The position numbers were made by a program, and so were the translations under genes. Under the pieces are notes generated by a model. That model was not told where the DNA came from and did not search any database. It worked only from the letters and a program-made list of their open reading frames with translations. From contig NZ_ATVD01000006.1 of NCBI RefSeq assembly GCF_000420545.1, positions 114,867 through 178,866 of the forward strand: 64,000 nucleotides of DNA, read 5' to 3'. Position 1 is the stretch's first letter. Each line of letters starts with the position of its first letter. Shown one piece after another: positions 48,829 to 56,040 of this stretch. Source of the DNA: Arenimonas oryziterrae DSM 21050 = YC6267. Lineage in GTDB: Bacteria > Pseudomonadota > Gammaproteobacteria > Xanthomonadales > Xanthomonadaceae.

Positions 48829-50138
48829 CAGGGCTTCTCGTCGTCGGCGCGACGTAGCGTATCGAGCGCGGCTTCTACCTGCGCCGCGGACACGCCCGGA
48901 CCCAGGATCAGCGAACCGTCCTGCAACATCGCTGCCCCCGCCGCGTTGCCGGCTTTCAGCTCGCCGAGGCAGCGTCCGGCTTCCTTGGGCGAATCGAACG
49001 CACTGCTCAGCAGCAGCAAGGCTCCGTCCGCGTCGATCAGCTTGAAATGAAATTTTCCGTCGGACTCGCGGTACTGCTTGAATACCGGCAGCGCGACCTT
49101 CACCACGCCCTTGTCCGCACGTGTCGGCGCTTCGCGCAAGTCGCGCAGACCTACAGCGTGGCGCAGGCGCGTCAACAGCGGCGTCGCGATGGCTCGCGCC
49201 TTTTTAGCGCCGGCCTGCAGGATGTCTTCGATGTCGCCGGGACGCGCCATCAGATGTTCGTACTTCTCGCGCATCGGAGCGATGTCGCGATCGATGCGCT
49301 CGAACAAGGCTTGCTTGGCTTCGCCCCAAGCGATGCCACTGGCGAAAGCCTCGGCCATCGCCTGGCTTTCCTGCGGGGTCGCGAAGGCCTGATAGAGCTG
49401 GAACAGGGCCGAGCCCTCCGTCTCCTTGGGCTCGCCGGGCGCGCGCGAATCGGTCTTGATGCCGAGAATGAGTTTCTTCATTTCCGCGGGCGACGCGAAC
49501 AGAGGAATCGTGTTGTCGTAGCTCTTGCTCATCTTGCGGCCATCGAGGCCGGGCAGCGTCGCGACGCTTTCATCGATCACCGCTTCGGGCAGCCGGAAAT
49601 GTTCGCCGTACAGGTGATTGAAGCGCGCGCCGAAATCACGCGCCATCTCGATGTGCTGAACCTGATCGCGACCAACCGGCACCTTGTTGGCGTTGAAAAC
49701 GAGAATGTCTGCAGCCATCAGCACCGGATACATGAACAGACCGGCGGTGATGCCCGCATCGGCGTCTTCCCCGTCCAGCGTGTTCTTGTCGACAGCGGCC
49801 TTGTACGCATGCGCGCGATTGAGCAGTCCTTTGCCAGCGACGCAAGTCAGCAGCCAGGTCAGTTCCGGGATCTCCGGAATATCGGATTGGCGATAGAACC
49901 ACACCTTGTCGGGATCGAGCCCGCACGCCAGCCACGACGCGGCGATTTCTAGGGTGGAACGCTGGACGCGCGCCGGATCCTGGACCTTGATCAGGGCATG
50001 GTAGTCAGCGAGGAAATAGAAACTTTCCACGCCCGCCTGGTGACTGGCGGCGATCGCCGGGCGGATGGCGCCGGCGTAGTTGCCCAGGTGCGGAGTACCC
50101 GAAGTGGTGATGCCGGTGAGGACGCGCTGCTGGCTCAT
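48828..50138 (-). CDS. trpS: Tryptophanyl-tRNA synthetase with extra C-terminal DUF1508/YegP-like domain
   Basis: 436 residues versus about 335 for the common bacterial enzyme. Class I motifs are intact: the HIGH-equivalent TSGTPHLGNYAG and KMSKS in LDGRKMSKSYDN; AGITAGLFMYPVLMAADIL and PVGRDQVQHIE contact tryptophan and ATP. About 100 extra residues follow the anticodon-binding helices. In them FKQYRESDGKFHFKLID and LLSSAFDSPKEAGRCLGELK resemble the YegP (DUF1508) fold. The role of this tail is unknown. Confidence 0.93.
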   Translation of the reverse strand: MSQQRVLTGITTSGTPHLGNYAGAIRPAIAASHQAGVESFYFLADYHALIKVQDPARVQRSTLEIAASWLACGLDPDKVWFYRQSDIPEIPELTWLLTCVAGKGLLNRAHAYKAAVDKNTLDGEDADAGITAGLFMYPVLMAADILVFNANKVPVGRDQVQHIEMARDFGARFNHLYGEHFRLPEAVIDESVATLPGLDGRKMSKSYDNTIPLFASPAEMKKLILGIKTDSRAPGEPKETEGSALFQLYQAFATPQESQAMAEAFASGIAWGEAKQALFERIDRDIAPMREKYEHLMARPGDIEDILQAGAKKARAIATPLLTRLRHAVGLRDLREAPTRADKGVVKVALPVFKQYRESDGKFHFKLIDADGALLLLSSAFDSPKEAGRCLGELKAGNAAGAAMLQDGSLILGPGVSAAQVEAALDTLRRADDEKP

Positions 50139-50240
50139 GGGAAGGGTTCTGGAGGTCCGTGGCTAGTTTACCGCGTCACCCGCACTAACCCCGCCCTCGG
50201 ACCCGGCGCGTTTTACCGATCGCCCCACTTGGAGACCGCC

Positions 50241-51056
50241 ATGAAACGCTCGCTCGCCCTTCTACTCTCGTTGCTCAGCCTGCTGCCCTTGAGCGCCTGC
50301 GCGCGCTCGGCCAACCTCGTCGATGTCCAGGTCGTGGATCTGGATGCCGGCAATACCTTGCCCCGCTGGCCCTATCGGGGTCGCGAATACCTCGAAGGCC
50401 AGCCCGGCCACCGCTTCTCGGTGACCTTGCAGAACCTCACCGGCGAGCGTGTTCTTGCCGTGCTCTCGGTCGATGGTGTCAACGCGATCAGCGGCCAGAC
50501 CGCGAGCGCCGCGCAATCGGGCTACGTGCTCGAGCCCTGGCAGCGCGTGGAGATTCGTGGCTGGCGCAAGAATTACTCGGAAGTCGCCGAGTTCTACTTC
50601 ACCGACCTGCCCGACAGCTATGCCGCCCGAACTGGGCGCGCCCAGAACGTCGGTGTCGTCGGCGTGGCGGCCTTCCGCGAACGCCGTTACGAGCCGACGC
50701 CCTACTACCCGGCACCCTCGGTCAGTGAACGCGATGCGGGTGCCCCGGCGCCGTACGCACGCGGCAATGCTTCGGCGGCTTCCGATGCCGCGGCCGAAGC
50801 GCCGTCGGCGGCCCGCAGCGAACGCCGCGCGACGGCGCAGCAGATCGGCACGGGCCATGGCGAACGCCGCTACGACCCGGTGACGCAGACGGTGTTCGAA
50901 CGCGAGAGCTCGCGTCCCAACCAGGTCGTGTCGCTGTTCTACGACTCCACCGATGCCTTGGCCGATCGCGGCGTCATTCCGTCGCGCGGTTATCGCCGCG
51001 ACGGCCGGCCCGATCCGTTCCCGGTGGGCTTCGTTCCCGATCCGCCGCGCTGGTAA
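50241..51056 (+). CDS. Putative lipoprotein of unknown function
   Basis: 271 residues. Lipoprotein signal MKRSLALLLSLLSLLPLSAC (lipobox LSAC, Cys20). A beta-rich domain follows (~25-145: GREYLEGQPGHRFSVTLQN, EPWQRVEIRGWRKN), then an Ala/Ser-rich low-complexity linker and the C-terminal PVTQTVFERESSRPNQVVSL. GGAG precedes the start. No named family is assigned with confidence. A terminator follows. Confidence 0.75.
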   Translation: MKRSLALLLSLLSLLPLSACARSANLVDVQVVDLDAGNTLPRWPYRGREYLEGQPGHRFSVTLQNLTGERVLAVLSVDGVNAISGQTASAAQSGYVLEPWQRVEIRGWRKNYSEVAEFYFTDLPDSYAARTGRAQNVGVVGVAAFRERRYEPTPYYPAPSVSERDAGAPAPYARGNASAASDAAAEAPSAARSERRATAQQIGTGHGERRYDPVTQTVFERESSRPNQVVSLFYDSTDALADRGVIPSRGYRRDGRPDPFPVGFVPDPPRW

Positions 51057-51074
51057 GCGGGGCTGAAAAACAAG

Positions 51075-51107
51075 AAGGCCGGGCATCCTTGCCCGGCCTT
51101 TTCGTTT
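51075..51107. terminator. Bidirectional rho-independent terminator
   Basis: Perfect 10-bp inverted repeat AAGGCCGGGC / GCCCGGCCTT, 6-nt loop, with T runs on both sides. It lies between the lipoprotein gene and the convergent entericidin-like gene. Confidence 0.85.
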
Positions 51108-51133
51108 CTGCCGCAAACACGCGAGTCACGCGA

Positions 51134-51277
51134 TCAGTTGCGGGCATCCTTCGCGGTTTCTTCCACTTCCTCGCCCACTTCCTTCACGTCCTTGCCCGCA
51201 CCTTCGATGGTGTGGCAGGCGGCGAGAAAGGACGAGCTGACGCTGAGCAACAACAGGGTGAGTACGAAACGTTTCAT
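51134..51277 (-). CDS. Entericidin-like small lipoprotein
   Basis: 47 residues. A lipoprotein signal (FVLTLLLLSVSSSFLAAC, Cys21) is followed by the entericidin core CHTIEGAGKDVKEVGEEVEE and a short charged tail. GGAG lies 7 nt before the ATG. Entericidins A/B of E. coli are small cell-envelope lipoproteins proposed as an antidote/toxin pair. Only one copy is visible here, so a toxin pair is not supported. Its upstream region to the arginase gene (197 bp) shows nothing else I can name. Confidence 0.88.
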   Translation of the reverse strand: MKRFVLTLLLLSVSSSFLAACHTIEGAGKDVKEVGEEVEETAKDARN

Positions 51278-51474
51278 ATGATTCTCCATCGCCGGGGTTG
51301 GGGGCGGAGCAAATGTAGTTCGCTCCTGCCCCGATGCGAAGAGTTCGTCCGGTCGCGACGCAAGTGAGATTCAGCTTCGTGTCGAAGGTGTCAACGCAGC
51401 GACATCATTCCGTGTCGATGCGCTTCTTTTGTCGTGCAATACGCCATGCGTCGCGCAACTTGCCCGACATCGGC

Positions 51475-52392
51475 TCAGTCGCGCATCAGGGTCGACTTTC
51501 CGAACAGGCTCTCGACCAGATCCACTGCCAACTGCGCGGTTTTGTTGTGTTCGTCAAAGGCGGGATTAAGCTCGACGATATCGATGGAACCAACATGGCC
51601 GGCATCGGCGATCATTTCCATGACCAATTGCGCCTCGCGATAATTCGGGCCACCGGGGACGGTAGTGCCGACTCCAGGCGCGATCGCCGGATCGAGGAAA
51701 TCGACGTCGAAGCTCACGTGCAGATGCGTGTTGTCGTCGACCCCTTCCAAAGCCTCTTCCATCGCCTTTTTCATGCCGATTTCGTCGATGTAGCGCATGT
51801 CGTAAATATCGAGGCCGTATTCCTTGACCAGCTTCTTTTCGCCGGCGTCCACCGAGCGAATGCCGATCTGGCGGAATGCCTCCGGGCGCACGGCGGGCGC
51901 GCTGCCGCCCAGTTCGGTCAGGGCCTTCGGGCCGAGTCCGCACAGACAGGACACCGGCATGCCGTGCACATTGCCCGACGGCGTCACTTCATGCGTATTG
52001 AAATCGGCATGGGCGTCGAGCCACAGCACGCGCAGTGTTTTGCCTTTCTCGCGGCAATAGCGCGCAACCGCCGTGATCGAGCCGATCCCCAGACAATGGT
52101 CGCCACCAAGCAGGATCGGCAATTCGCCGCGTCCCAAGCTCAGATACACCGCGTCCATCGTGACGCGATTCCAGTGCACGACCTCATCGATGTGGCGGTA
52201 ACCATCCACGGGCGGCAGCCAGGGATTGACCGGACCGCTCAGATTGCCGCGGTCGATGACGGTCAGGCCGCGCTCGCGCAAGGCTTCGGCCAGTCCGGCG
52301 ACACGCAGCGCCTCCGGTCCCATCGATGCCCCGCGGTGGCCGGCACCAATGTCGGTAGGGGCGCCTATCAGCGCGATGGTGCGGGTGCTCAT
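51475..52392 (-). CDS. rocF: Arginase
   Basis: 305 residues. It hydrolyses arginine to ornithine and urea with a binuclear Mn centre. All metal motifs are visible: LGGDHCLGIGS, WLDAHADFNTH and SFDVDFLDPAIAPGVGT. The start MSTRTIALIGAPTDIGAG is the family N-terminus. The ATG overlaps the stop of the rhodanese gene (ATGA). Another ureohydrolase substrate is possible, but the length and the FNTHEVTPSGNVHGMP block fit arginase. Confidence 0.94.
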   Translation of the reverse strand: MSTRTIALIGAPTDIGAGHRGASMGPEALRVAGLAEALRERGLTVIDRGNLSGPVNPWLPPVDGYRHIDEVVHWNRVTMDAVYLSLGRGELPILLGGDHCLGIGSITAVARYCREKGKTLRVLWLDAHADFNTHEVTPSGNVHGMPVSCLCGLGPKALTELGGSAPAVRPEAFRQIGIRSVDAGEKKLVKEYGLDIYDMRYIDEIGMKKAMEEALEGVDDNTHLHVSFDVDFLDPAIAPGVGTTVPGGPNYREAQLVMEMIADAGHVGSIDIVELNPAFDEHNKTAQLAVDLVESLFGKSTLMRD

Positions 52393-52778
52393 CGGGATTC
52401 CTTGGTGGTGTCTTCGTTTTTTTCTTCCGGCAGGCCGGCGGCGTCCCACGCCAACCAGCTACCGTCGAGCTGGTGAACGCGGAAGCCCAGCTTTTCCAGC
52501 GCCGGCTCGACCAAGGCCGAACGCCGGCCGCTGCGGCAATACACGACGACGTCGCGCGGCTCGCCAAGCTCGGACATACGCGCCTCGATCTGATCGTGCG
52601 GAATCAGTACCGCACCAGGCACATGACCGGCATCGAATTCCTCCTGGGTGCGCACATCGAGAATCAGCGGCGCATTACCGGCGGCGATCTGTGCGGCGAG
52701 CTCCGTGGGTGTCACGGCCGGCTCGGTCGCGCGCGCGGGCAGACTCAGAACCAGGAAAAGCAGGACGATGCGCAACAT
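52389..52778 (-). CDS. Exported single-domain rhodanese-like protein
   Basis: 129 residues. Signal peptide (MLRIVLLFLVLSLPARA) and one rhodanese domain with the active-site loop VVYCRSGRRSALVE, catalytic Cys near residue 82, plus PLILDVRTQEEFDAGHVPGA. A sulfur-transfer or sulfide/thiol role in the periplasm is inferred. It overlaps the arginase gene by 4 bp; the functional link is unclear. Confidence 0.9.
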   Translation of the reverse strand: MLRIVLLFLVLSLPARATEPAVTPTELAAQIAAGNAPLILDVRTQEEFDAGHVPGAVLIPHDQIEARMSELGEPRDVVVYCRSGRRSALVEPALEKLGFRVHQLDGSWLAWDAAGLPEEKNEDTTKESR

Positions 52779-52831
52779 GACTTCTCCTTGCCAGCAAAAC
52801 GCGGCGAGACAAGCGCGATCGCGCTCAAGAC

Positions 52832-52907
52832 TGGTGCCGACACCCGGATTCGAACTGGGGACCTACCGCTTACAAGGCGGTTGCTCTACCAACTGAGCTA
52901 TGCCGGC
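52832..52907 (-). tRNA. tRNA-Thr (anticodon UGU)
   Basis: A 76-nt cloverleaf on the minus strand: acceptor GCCGGCA pairing with TGTCGGC, D-loop AGCTCAGTTGGTAGAGC, anticodon stem ACCGC/GCGGT with loop CTTGTAA (anticodon TGT, reads ACA), T-arm with GTTCGAATC and an encoded 3' CCA. No introns or odd bases. Confidence 0.97.
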
Positions 52908-52963
52908 ATGGGCGTGATTCTAGCCGCCTCGCGCGGCAAACCGAAATCCGGTCCGCATGCCGG

Positions 52964-53620
52964 TCAGAAACAATCGGCGCTTGCCGATTGCAGGGCCGGA
53001 TCGGTGAGTACGCGCCGCCAGTCGAAACCGGTGCTGGCTGCGACATCGATCCACCATTGTGGCGCCTGTTCGGTGCGTGCTTCGATGGTGGCGTCGTAGC
53101 CGAGCGCGGCGATCTCGTCGTGGCGTGTGCGCGCATTGGCCAGGTCGCGAAAAATACCCAGCGAAACCGTGTTCTGCTGGTCGCCCGCCGTCACGACGTA
53201 GTAATCGGTGATGCCGTGCGCGGCGAGTTCGCGCGCCGTCGCCAGGGCCTGTTCGCGATTGCCCGCCGCCGGCAGGAAGACGCGATAGCCGCGCAACGAA
53301 GTCGCCGCGACTTCGCGGTACTGGATGCGCCCGACCTGGGGTAGCAAGGTATTCATCGCGCGACGCAGGTCCGCCGGCGTCCCGAACGGGCCGATGCTCA
53401 GACACACGGGGGCAGCGCCGAGCGTTTCCGGCGCGGCCGCCAGTTCTCCGGTCGGCGTGGCGAGATTCGCGCGATTTTCCGCTTCGCTGAGCAGGGTCAG
53501 CGACGACACGCCCGGATCGGTCGCGGGCAGGCGCGCGCGTGCCGGTTCGGCATGCAGGCCCCACCAGGCGGCGACGCCGAGATTCATACACACCAGCAGA
53601 AGAAGGATGGCTCGCAACAT
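52964..53620 (-). CDS. SPOR-domain membrane-anchored protein
   Basis: 218 residues. An N-terminal membrane anchor (AILLLLVCMNLGVAAWWGL), a linker, then a SPOR-like domain (~75-175: VCLSIGPFGTPADLRRAM, YRVFLPAAGNREQALATAREL, GITDYYVVT, VSLGIFRDLANARTRHDEI). SPOR domains bind denuded peptidoglycan at division sites. It starts 3 bp after coaX, at the end of the plsY-birA-coaX run. tRNA-Thr follows. Confidence 0.88.
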   Translation of the reverse strand: MLRAILLLLVCMNLGVAAWWGLHAEPARARLPATDPGVSSLTLLSEAENRANLATPTGELAAAPETLGAAPVCLSIGPFGTPADLRRAMNTLLPQVGRIQYREVAATSLRGYRVFLPAAGNREQALATARELAAHGITDYYVVTAGDQQNTVSLGIFRDLANARTRHDEIAALGYDATIEARTEQAPQWWIDVAASTGFDWRRVLTDPALQSASADCF

Positions 53621-53623
53621 CGG

Positions 53624-54367
53624 CTAATTTTCCCGGCTCGATGCGAATCGCGCCAGACCCTCGAGCACGAGCATGGGACAGGAGACGCTCGGCTCGTAGG
53701 CAAGTTCGTCGAGCGCGTCCGCGCCACCGCCGCTGAGCAGCAAGGTCGGTCGCATGCCGAAGTGCTCCTGCGCCAGGCGCAGGCTGCGTTCGACCAAGCC
53801 CAAGGCTGCTGCGCGCGCCCCCGAGGCGACGGCATCGGCAGTGTCGGCGGCAAAATCGCGTGCGCGGCCGGCGGGAAGATCCATTACCGGGAAACGCTCA
53901 GCCAGGGCTTCGCGCATGTGCAGAGGGGTCGGCGCGATCAATCCGCCCAGGTGCCGGCCATCACGGGCGAGCGCATCCACCGTCAGAGCACTGCCCACCG
54001 ACACGATGACCCAGGGGCCGTCGGAGCGCGCGGTCGCCGCGAGCATGGCGAGGAACCGGTCCACTCCCAACCGCGCCGGCTCCGCGTACGCCACCTGCAA
54101 AGACCCGTGCACGGCCGTCGTGCGCACGCGATGCACGCGATAACCCGACGCGAGCGCGACGGCGACCAGCGCCTCGGTCAGCGACAGCGACGCGACCGAC
54201 GCGAGCCAGACCTCATCGCCTTCATCGGCCTGCCCCAGATGCACCGCCAACTGTTGCATCGCGTCGGCGTCGGCATGCGCGAACGCGCGTACGGTGCCGG
54301 GCGTCCCGGCGTCGGTCAGGGCGGCGCATTTGAGGCGGGTATTGCCCAGGTCGATCAGCCAGTTCAT
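53624..54367 (-). CDS. coaX: Type III pantothenate kinase
   Basis: 247 residues. First step of CoA synthesis. ASKHA-fold motifs: MNWLIDLGNTRLKCA (phosphate-1), RLGVDRFLAMLAA and VIVSVGSALTVDAL, GGLIAPTPLHMREAL. It overlaps birA by 4 bp (ATGA), a classic birA-coaX arrangement. The next gene starts 3 bp downstream. Confidence 0.95.
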   Translation of the reverse strand: MNWLIDLGNTRLKCAALTDAGTPGTVRAFAHADADAMQQLAVHLGQADEGDEVWLASVASLSLTEALVAVALASGYRVHRVRTTAVHGSLQVAYAEPARLGVDRFLAMLAATARSDGPWVIVSVGSALTVDALARDGRHLGGLIAPTPLHMREALAERFPVMDLPAGRARDFAADTADAVASGARAAALGLVERSLRLAQEHFGMRPTLLLSGGGADALDELAYEPSVSCPMLVLEGLARFASSREN

Positions 54368-55374
54368 GCCGAGCCAGTCCTTCCTTCGGTCCGATGCGCG
54401 GCGCGTGGACCGAGCGGACGCAAACTGACCTCGCCACCGTGGAACTGTCGCTCGCCCTGCACGAGCTGCACGCGCAGCGCACCGACGTCGCTGACGCCAA
54501 GCGCGAGGCCCTCGTGTTCGCTCGCCCCATCCAGCACGCGCACCGGTTTCCCCGCCAGCGCGTCCAGCGCCTGCCAGCGCGCGGCGAAAGGCGCGAATCC
54601 CACGCGATCGAACTGGTCGAGGGCCGGCAGCAAATGCGTCAGCACCGCCGCAGCCACCAGATTGCGGGACGGCGGCTCGCCGTCGTCTAGCTGGGCGAGA
54701 TCGCACCACGACTGATCGATGTCCAAACCAGCCGAACGCGGCATCTTGATGTTCAACCCCAGGCCGATGATGGCCTCGCAAGGCCCCCGGGCATCACCGC
54801 GCAATTGCACGAGGATGCCGCCGAGCTTGCCGGCCTCGGCGACGAGGTCATTGGGCCACTTCAGGCCGACGTGGTCGTAGCCCATTGCTTGCAAGGCTTC
54901 GGCCACGGCTACGCCGACGACCAGGCTCAATCCGGACAACGCGGTGAACCCGCCCTGGAAGCGCCGCGACAGACTCATCATCAGATTCGCCGCCAGCGGC
55001 GATACCCACGCGCGCCCACGCCGTCCCTGACCGGCCGTCTGTCGCTCGGCCAACCAGATCGCGACACCCTGCGTGGGCGTCGTCGCCGCGAGCGCATCGG
55101 ACTGGGTGGAGTCGGTTTCGAATCGCAGCTGCAGGGCAGCGACCTGCGCACGCAGTTCGCTCGGGAGCGCCGTCACTATGACATCGGCATCGAGCAGCTG
55201 CAGCTCGTGTGCCAGTCGGATCTCGCCGTCGCGTTCAATCAGATCGACACCCGCCAGGCGCAACTTGGCGACGTCTTCCTGCAAGTGCGCGGCTGACACT
55301 GCCAGTTCTGCCGCCAGCGCTTCGGTTCGCGCCGGGCCACGAACAAGTCGGCTCAACAAGGCTTGCAGGCTCAT
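54364..55374 (-). CDS. birA: Bifunctional biotin-protein ligase / biotin operon repressor
   Basis: 336 residues. An N-terminal winged helix (~1-60) suggests DNA binding as in E. coli BirA; then the catalytic domain: biotinyl-AMP loop ERQTAGQGRRGRAWVSP, LKWPNDLVAEAGKLGGIL and the C-terminal domain ending GEVSLRP. It biotinylates acetyl-CoA carboxylase and may repress biotin synthesis. It overlaps plsY upstream and coaX downstream by 4 bp each. Confidence 0.95.
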   Translation of the reverse strand: MSLQALLSRLVRGPARTEALAAELAVSAAHLQEDVAKLRLAGVDLIERDGEIRLAHELQLLDADVIVTALPSELRAQVAALQLRFETDSTQSDALAATTPTQGVAIWLAERQTAGQGRRGRAWVSPLAANLMMSLSRRFQGGFTALSGLSLVVGVAVAEALQAMGYDHVGLKWPNDLVAEAGKLGGILVQLRGDARGPCEAIIGLGLNIKMPRSAGLDIDQSWCDLAQLDDGEPPSRNLVAAAVLTHLLPALDQFDRVGFAPFAARWQALDALAGKPVRVLDGASEHEGLALGVSDVGALRVQLVQGERQFHGGEVSLRPLGPRAAHRTEGRTGSA

Positions 55375-56000
55375 GCGGTTTTCCGGGAGAACAGACGCGC
55401 GAAAATTCGCGCACGCTCGAAGCGAGGCTCGGTGCCGGCACGTAAGCGGGAAAGATTGCCGCGATGCGTGTACAGCAGGAACAAGCTGGCAACCAAGGCA
55501 AATCCCAGTCGCGGTGTCCCTTCGCCGAAGCCCCATGCCGTCGCCAGCAAACTCGCGCCGGCAATCACGGTCGACAATCCGACATAGCCGGTGATGACGA
55601 GCGTCAGCACCCACGCGCCGATGACGCCGGGCAGTGCCCAAGGCCAGGCCACCAGAAGTCCGCCGACCAGTGTGGCCGCGCCCTTGCCGCCACGGAACCC
55701 ATGGAATACCGGCCAGACATGACCCACGACAGCGGCCAGCACGCAAAGCAGGATGGCGCTTTCGCGGGCCGCGGGAGCCGCGAAGATCGCCGCCAACCCG
55801 GCCGCCAACGCGCCTTTTCCGACATCGACGATCACGGTACCAAGAGCGAACTTCCAACCTTGGGTTCGCAGCGCATTGGTGCCACCGGCATTGCCACTGC
55901 CCTGCGTGCGGATGTCCACGCCACGCAAGCGGCCCAGCAGAAGGCTGCCCGACAGCGAGCCCAGCACATAGGAAACGACGACCAGCACGGCGATCAGCAT
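55371..56000 (-). CDS. plsY: Acyl-phosphate:glycerol-3-phosphate acyltransferase
   Basis: 209 residues, five membrane helices. It acylates glycerol-3-phosphate from acyl-phosphate, the first phospholipid step. Family motifs: GSGNAGGTNALRTQGWK, FHGFRGGKGAATLVG and VITGYVGLSTVIAG. The start MLIAVLVVVSYVLGSLSG at 56000 is the normal N-terminus. It is 40 bp downstream of the FakA/FakB fusion, which could produce its acyl-phosphate. Confidence 0.95.
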   Translation of the reverse strand: MLIAVLVVVSYVLGSLSGSLLLGRLRGVDIRTQGSGNAGGTNALRTQGWKFALGTVIVDVGKGALAAGLAAIFAAPAARESAILLCVLAAVVGHVWPVFHGFRGGKGAATLVGGLLVAWPWALPGVIGAWVLTLVITGYVGLSTVIAGASLLATAWGFGEGTPRLGFALVASLFLLYTHRGNLSRLRAGTEPRFERARIFARLFSRKTA

Positions 56001-56040
56001 GGCGCGATTATTGCGCGAAAGCGCCGCGCCGATGACGCCC

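Noticed and set aside
51134..51277. Complete entericidin toxin-antidote pair
   Set aside because: Only one entericidin-like gene is seen; the flanks show no second copy.
52832..52907. tRNA-Thr as an integration site
   Set aside because: No integrase, direct repeat or change in composition lies next to it; the integrase in this window is beside dusA.
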